From the NCBI RefSeq assembly GCF_010692555.1, contig NZ_JAAHHG010000034.1:1-46360 (forward strand): a stretch of 46,360 nt of DNA, in the 5' to 3' direction. The translations under genes and the position numbers were made by a program. Below are positions 43,848 to 46,360 of this stretch, in pieces; position 1 is the stretch's first letter, and each line of letters opens with the position of its first letter. The notes under the pieces were generated by a model. The model was not told where the DNA came from. It worked only from the letters and a program-made list of their open reading frames with translations, and ran no database searches. The stretch comes from Okeania sp. SIO3B5 (GTDB lineage Bacteria > Cyanobacteriota > Cyanobacteriia > Cyanobacteriales > Microcoleaceae).

Positions 43848-45065
43848 ATGAGAACGACCAAATCTTTGCCTTTGAGTTGGGAAGAACTACAACAACTCGC
43901 TACATTTGAGCGAGATACCATTAACGGACCAACCAATTCCCAAGCGAGATTGCGGCTGTTTGGACAAGCCGAATCAGATGTGCGAGTTACTCTTTATCGC
44001 GATCATCATGCTTGGTGTCCTTATTGCCAAAAAGTGTGGCTGTGGTTGGAGGAAAAGCAGATTCCTTACCGTATCGAGAAAGTCACTATGTTCTGTTATG
44101 GAACGAAAGAAAAGTGGTATAAGCAAAAGGTGCGATCGGGAATGCTTCCAGCGGTAGAACTTGACGGTCAGTTAATTACAGAAAGTGATGATATCTTGTT
44201 AGCATTAGAAAAGGCATTTGGCCCATTAAATCAGGTAGGAATGGGCGATCGCCGAGCGCTGCCTCTGCGCCAGCTAGAACGCCTACTCTTTCGTGGCTGG
44301 TGTACTTGGTTGTGCTACCCCACGCGATCGCAAAGGGAGGAACAACGCAGTCGAGATCAATTTACCACCATCGTGGCTCAAGTTGAAGCGGCTCTGGCCA
44401 ATACTCCAGGACCTTATTTTCTGGAAGAATTTGGTATAGTTGATGTGGTTTTTACTCCCTATGTTGAGCGGATGAATGCCAGCCTCTACTATTACAAAGG
44501 CTATTCATTGCGGGAAGAAAACCCAAAGTTCTCTGATTGGTTTGATGCTATGGAAACCCGATCCACCTATCGAGGGACACAAAGCGATTTTCATACCCAT
44601 GCCCACGATTTACCACCGCAAATGGGCGGATGCTATCCTAACCAAGAATCTCAAACTGAGATTAATCAAAAACGAGTCGATTGCGGTCCTTGGTTCGGAT
44701 TACCAGATGTGATGTACCCAGAACCCGAAACGTCCCGAACAGAAGCTCTGCACCGGGCAATCAAGCATCGTCATAATATCATTCGCGTTAATCCAGCGGA
44801 CGATCGCCTTTTTGATGAAGCCTTGCGTTGCGCTCTGACTTACATGATAACAGGAGAACTATGTCCGCCACCATCTGCTTCTGACCCAGCTCTGCGCTAC
44901 CTGCGCGATCGTATTAGTGTACCGAGAGATATGTCCATCTATGCCGCTAAACGACTGAGAGAAGCATTAGAAACCACGGCAGCTTTATCTGGCGATCGTC
45001 AAGGAATACCTATTCCGGTGCGCGATCGGCGCGATCAAAATCCAGCTAATTTCAGCCAAATTTAA
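43848..45065 (+). CDS. Glutathione S-transferase family protein, thioredoxin-fold with CPYC
   Basis: 405 aa. N-terminal glutaredoxin-like thioredoxin fold with the redox motif CPYC (57-60) after [10 protein letters not shown], then [20 protein letters not shown] (the cis-Pro and Glu-Ser-Asp glutathione-contact region). The C-terminal helical GST domain is extended by ~120 residues (from about 290) of unknown role. Such enzymes conjugate or reduce using glutathione. The ATG at 43848 is only 6 bp from a family A element, so any 5' leader is derived from it; a TTG at 43866 (before PLSWEELQ) is an alternative and may be the ancestral start. Confidence 0.87.
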   Translation: MRTTKSLPLSWEELQQLATFERDTINGPTNSQARLRLFGQAESDVRVTLYRDHHAWCPYCQKVWLWLEEKQIPYRIEKVTMFCYGTKEKWYKQKVRSGMLPAVELDGQLITESDDILLALEKAFGPLNQVGMGDRRALPLRQLERLLFRGWCTWLCYPTRSQREEQRSRDQFTTIVAQVEAALANTPGPYFLEEFGIVDVVFTPYVERMNASLYYYKGYSLREENPKFSDWFDAMETRSTYRGTQSDFHTHAHDLPPQMGGCYPNQESQTEINQKRVDCGPWFGLPDVMYPEPETSRTEALHRAIKHRHNIIRVNPADDRLFDEALRCALTYMITGELCPPPSASDPALRYLRDRISVPRDMSIYAAKRLREALETTAALSGDRQGIPIPVRDRRDQNPANFSQI

Positions 45066-45136
45066 CAATGGATTGGGAATTTTCCTCTTCAAATCTTTGA
45101 TTGCAGAGGGAATCCCCTATTTTATTTTCAATCTAA

Positions 45137-45280
45137 TACCTCAGTAATATCAAATGATGATCCGTGAGACAACGAGATAGTTATTGCTGCTGTGCTTATG
45201 TGAGATCAAGCTGCTCTGGTTCGGCACTGATGCTGTCCCATAGGGCTTGAACTAACCAGATGCGATCGTCAATACTCAAT
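45137..45280 (-). pseudogene. Remnant of a ParE-type toxin-antitoxin module
   Basis: The first ~15 bp (CTAATACCTCAGTAA) match the toxin gene at 33819-33834. From about 45155 the sequence follows the antitoxin gene (33998-34145: GATCCGTGAGAC, TCTGGTTCGGCACTGATGCT, GGGCTTGAACTAACCAGATG). A deletion joined them, with small indels. The right end is cut by a family D element at 45281. Confidence 0.85.
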
Positions 45281-45611
45281 AATACCATTTTGAAAAAAGA
45301 ATGTTACGAATAATAAGCACCATAAAAAGACTTTCAGATAAAGTCTGTTTCACGAAAAAGGTAATTTCCAACATCAAAAATGGTATTATATCATGTTCGG
45401 TTGAATAGTTATGATTAGGATATAGATGGAAGAGATATCTCAAACCCCTGAGATTGCTTTCTTCCACTCCGTTTCAGTCGCAATGACTTTATTGTAAGTG
45501 ATCATCCGAACATGATATTAAATCTATCCATTCTGCATTCTAAATTCTAAATTCGCGCATTAGAATAAATACCCTAACTATTTGTAGCAAACATTTATCA
45601 ATTTGGTATAA
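45281..45611. mobile_element. Family D element interrupted by a family A MITE
   Basis: Begins AATACCATTTTGAAAAAAG and ends ATCAATTTGGTATAA. Its parts (45281-45388 and 45518-45611) line up with the reverse complement of the intact element at 7831-8028. Inserted in, or at the edge of, the toxin-antitoxin remnant. Confidence 0.8.
45389..45517. mobile_element. Family A MITE nested in a family D element
   Basis: 129 bp, ends TATCATGTTCGG / CCGAACATGATA (a paired change in both ends), flanked by TTA on both sides (45386-45388, 45518-45520). The empty site at 7.9 kb reads GTATTAAATA on the opposite strand, confirming that one TTA belongs to the target. Confidence 0.9.
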
Positions 45612-45643
45612 CCCAACCTACCGCGAAGGGTGTTCGCACTGGT

Positions 45644-46360
45644 TCAGAATGTGGAAGAAGGGGGTACGGCTAATCGATGCAAAGTTTGTTCTGCATACTG
45701 GGGATTTAACATATCGAGATCGAAGACAGTGTCTAGATTCTGGGCAAACTGCCAGATCAGAACCGGGCAATTCACGGGAGTTTCAGGTGTTGCTTCATAC
45801 CCCTCATTCCAACTTGGCAGACTTCCTTGCCACCCTTCAGCGTAGGGATAACCTGCAATCCAAAGACCAGAGCATATAGCCCCGCCAGCGATAGAACTAT
45901 TGAGTTGTTCTGCTGAAGCGTTGTCCGCAACACTCATATAAACACCAGGCAGTAGTTTCACTTCAGAAGTACTGGCATTCTGAATAGCCTGAGACCAAGC
46001 TAGATAATAAGTTGGATTGAGTGGAGGTTCAGACTCTTCTACATCCAGGAAAATGTAAAATTCTTTTCCCTGGGAAGCCAGATTATTTTCGCCGAGATCT
46101 TTCAAGAAAGTCTGAGCTTGTACCTGAGCATCTTTTTGAGCACATTGAACACTACTAGAGCTCACATCCAGGGTTGAAGACGCCACAGGGAGTAAAGCAA
46201 TGTTGCTTGAACTAAGGGGTTGATTTTCCTGGCTTGGTTCATATTGTAGAGAAGTAAACGGTTGTGGATCTGTACATCTACCCCCAAAAGGACCTTCAAA
46301 ATAACGTCCCCAAAAACTTGGAGTTTCACCTAAAAAGTCGGTTGCTTGAGAGATTGAAGA
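45644..46360 (-). CDS. Glycoside-hydrolase-like (GH25/DUF1906-type) protein, 5' end outside window
   Basis: The frame is open to the right edge, so the start lies beyond 46360; the GTG at 46186 is an internal Val. The visible ~238 residues begin with SSISQATDFLGETPSFWGRY, then FEGPFGGRC. They include EFYIFLDVEESEPPLNPTYY (barrel strand with acidic residues), LLPGVYMSVADNAS, CSGLWIAGYP and PVLIWQFAQNLD, the layout of GH25/DUF1906-like lysozyme-type barrels. Likely a wall- or polysaccharide-acting hydrolase, or an inactive relative; the substrate is unknown. Confidence 0.75.
   Translation of the reverse strand, partial: SSISQATDFLGETPSFWGRYFEGPFGGRCTDPQPFTSLQYEPSQENQPLSSSNIALLPVASSTLDVSSSSVQCAQKDAQVQAQTFLKDLGENNLASQGKEFYIFLDVEESEPPLNPTYYLAWSQAIQNASTSEVKLLPGVYMSVADNASAEQLNSSIAGGAICSGLWIAGYPYAEGWQGSLPSWNEGYEATPETPVNCPVLIWQFAQNLDTVFDLDMLNPQYAEQTLHRLAVPPSSTF

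Noticed and set aside
1-46360. tRNA or other standard RNA genes
   Set aside because: I looked for cloverleaf-like arms and conserved T-loop sequences by eye and found none I could support; a dedicated covariance scan was not possible.

Overview
The window reads as chromosomal DNA of a filamentous, AT-rich, repeat-laden cyanobacterium. An Oscillatoriales-type genome such as Okeania, Trichodesmium or Moorena relatives is my inference. The evidence is frequent HIP1-like GCGATCGC sites, many heptanucleotide tandem repeats, Ser/Thr kinases fused to a formylglycine-generating-enzyme-like domain, a PEP-CTERM protein, a Ski2-like DSHCT helicase, a GHL10-type glycosidase and a low coding density. No rRNA, tRNA or CRISPR array was seen.

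Left part (1-13.2 kb): a ~10-copy 72-bp tandem array; a TPR protein; a truncated trypsin-like/coiled-coil/TPR gene cut by a small mobile element; a split TnpB; an MscS-type channel; an M16 zinc peptidase; and an FAD-dependent carotenoid-desaturase-like enzyme. Nearly all are on the minus strand and separated by palindromic repeats.

Middle (13.2-30 kb): the DSHCT helicase (+); a ~2.5-kb non-coding array of about eight ~290-bp units; two paralogous kinase-FGE genes (one frameshifted) with an orphan NTF2-like domain protein; then a large exported glycosidase-like protein (+).

Right part (30-46.4 kb): an accessory region. Three divergent paralogues with a PD-(D/E)xK nuclease-like core lie in a row on the minus strand, followed by a ParE-type and a DUF433/DUF5615-type toxin-antitoxin module and a PEP-CTERM protein. 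On the plus strand a sugar-phosphate gene set (class II aldolase, HAD phosphatase, DhaL, DhaK) is split by a 2-kb 'graveyard' of gene fragments (IS630-like transposase, DUF433, Rpn-like nuclease tail, TnpB, DUF2201). Then come an unrecognised 381-aa protein, a glutathione S-transferase and the end of a glycoside-hydrolase-like gene running off the window.

The most informative signal is a miniature element family, here 'family A', with ends TATCATGTCCGG/CCGGACATGATA and about nine copies. Two occupied sites have a recognisable empty counterpart in this window (a paralogous gene and an uninterrupted repeat), and both show a 3-bp TTA/TAA target duplication. The same end lies just after an IS630-like transposase remnant, which suggests its parent. 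Other families named below: B (AGACATCTCCA ends), C (AGGACTTACGCA ends), D (ATACCA ends), E (GACACAGCTAAAA ends), F (TAGCAATG ends) and G (GTAGGTTGGGTT ends).
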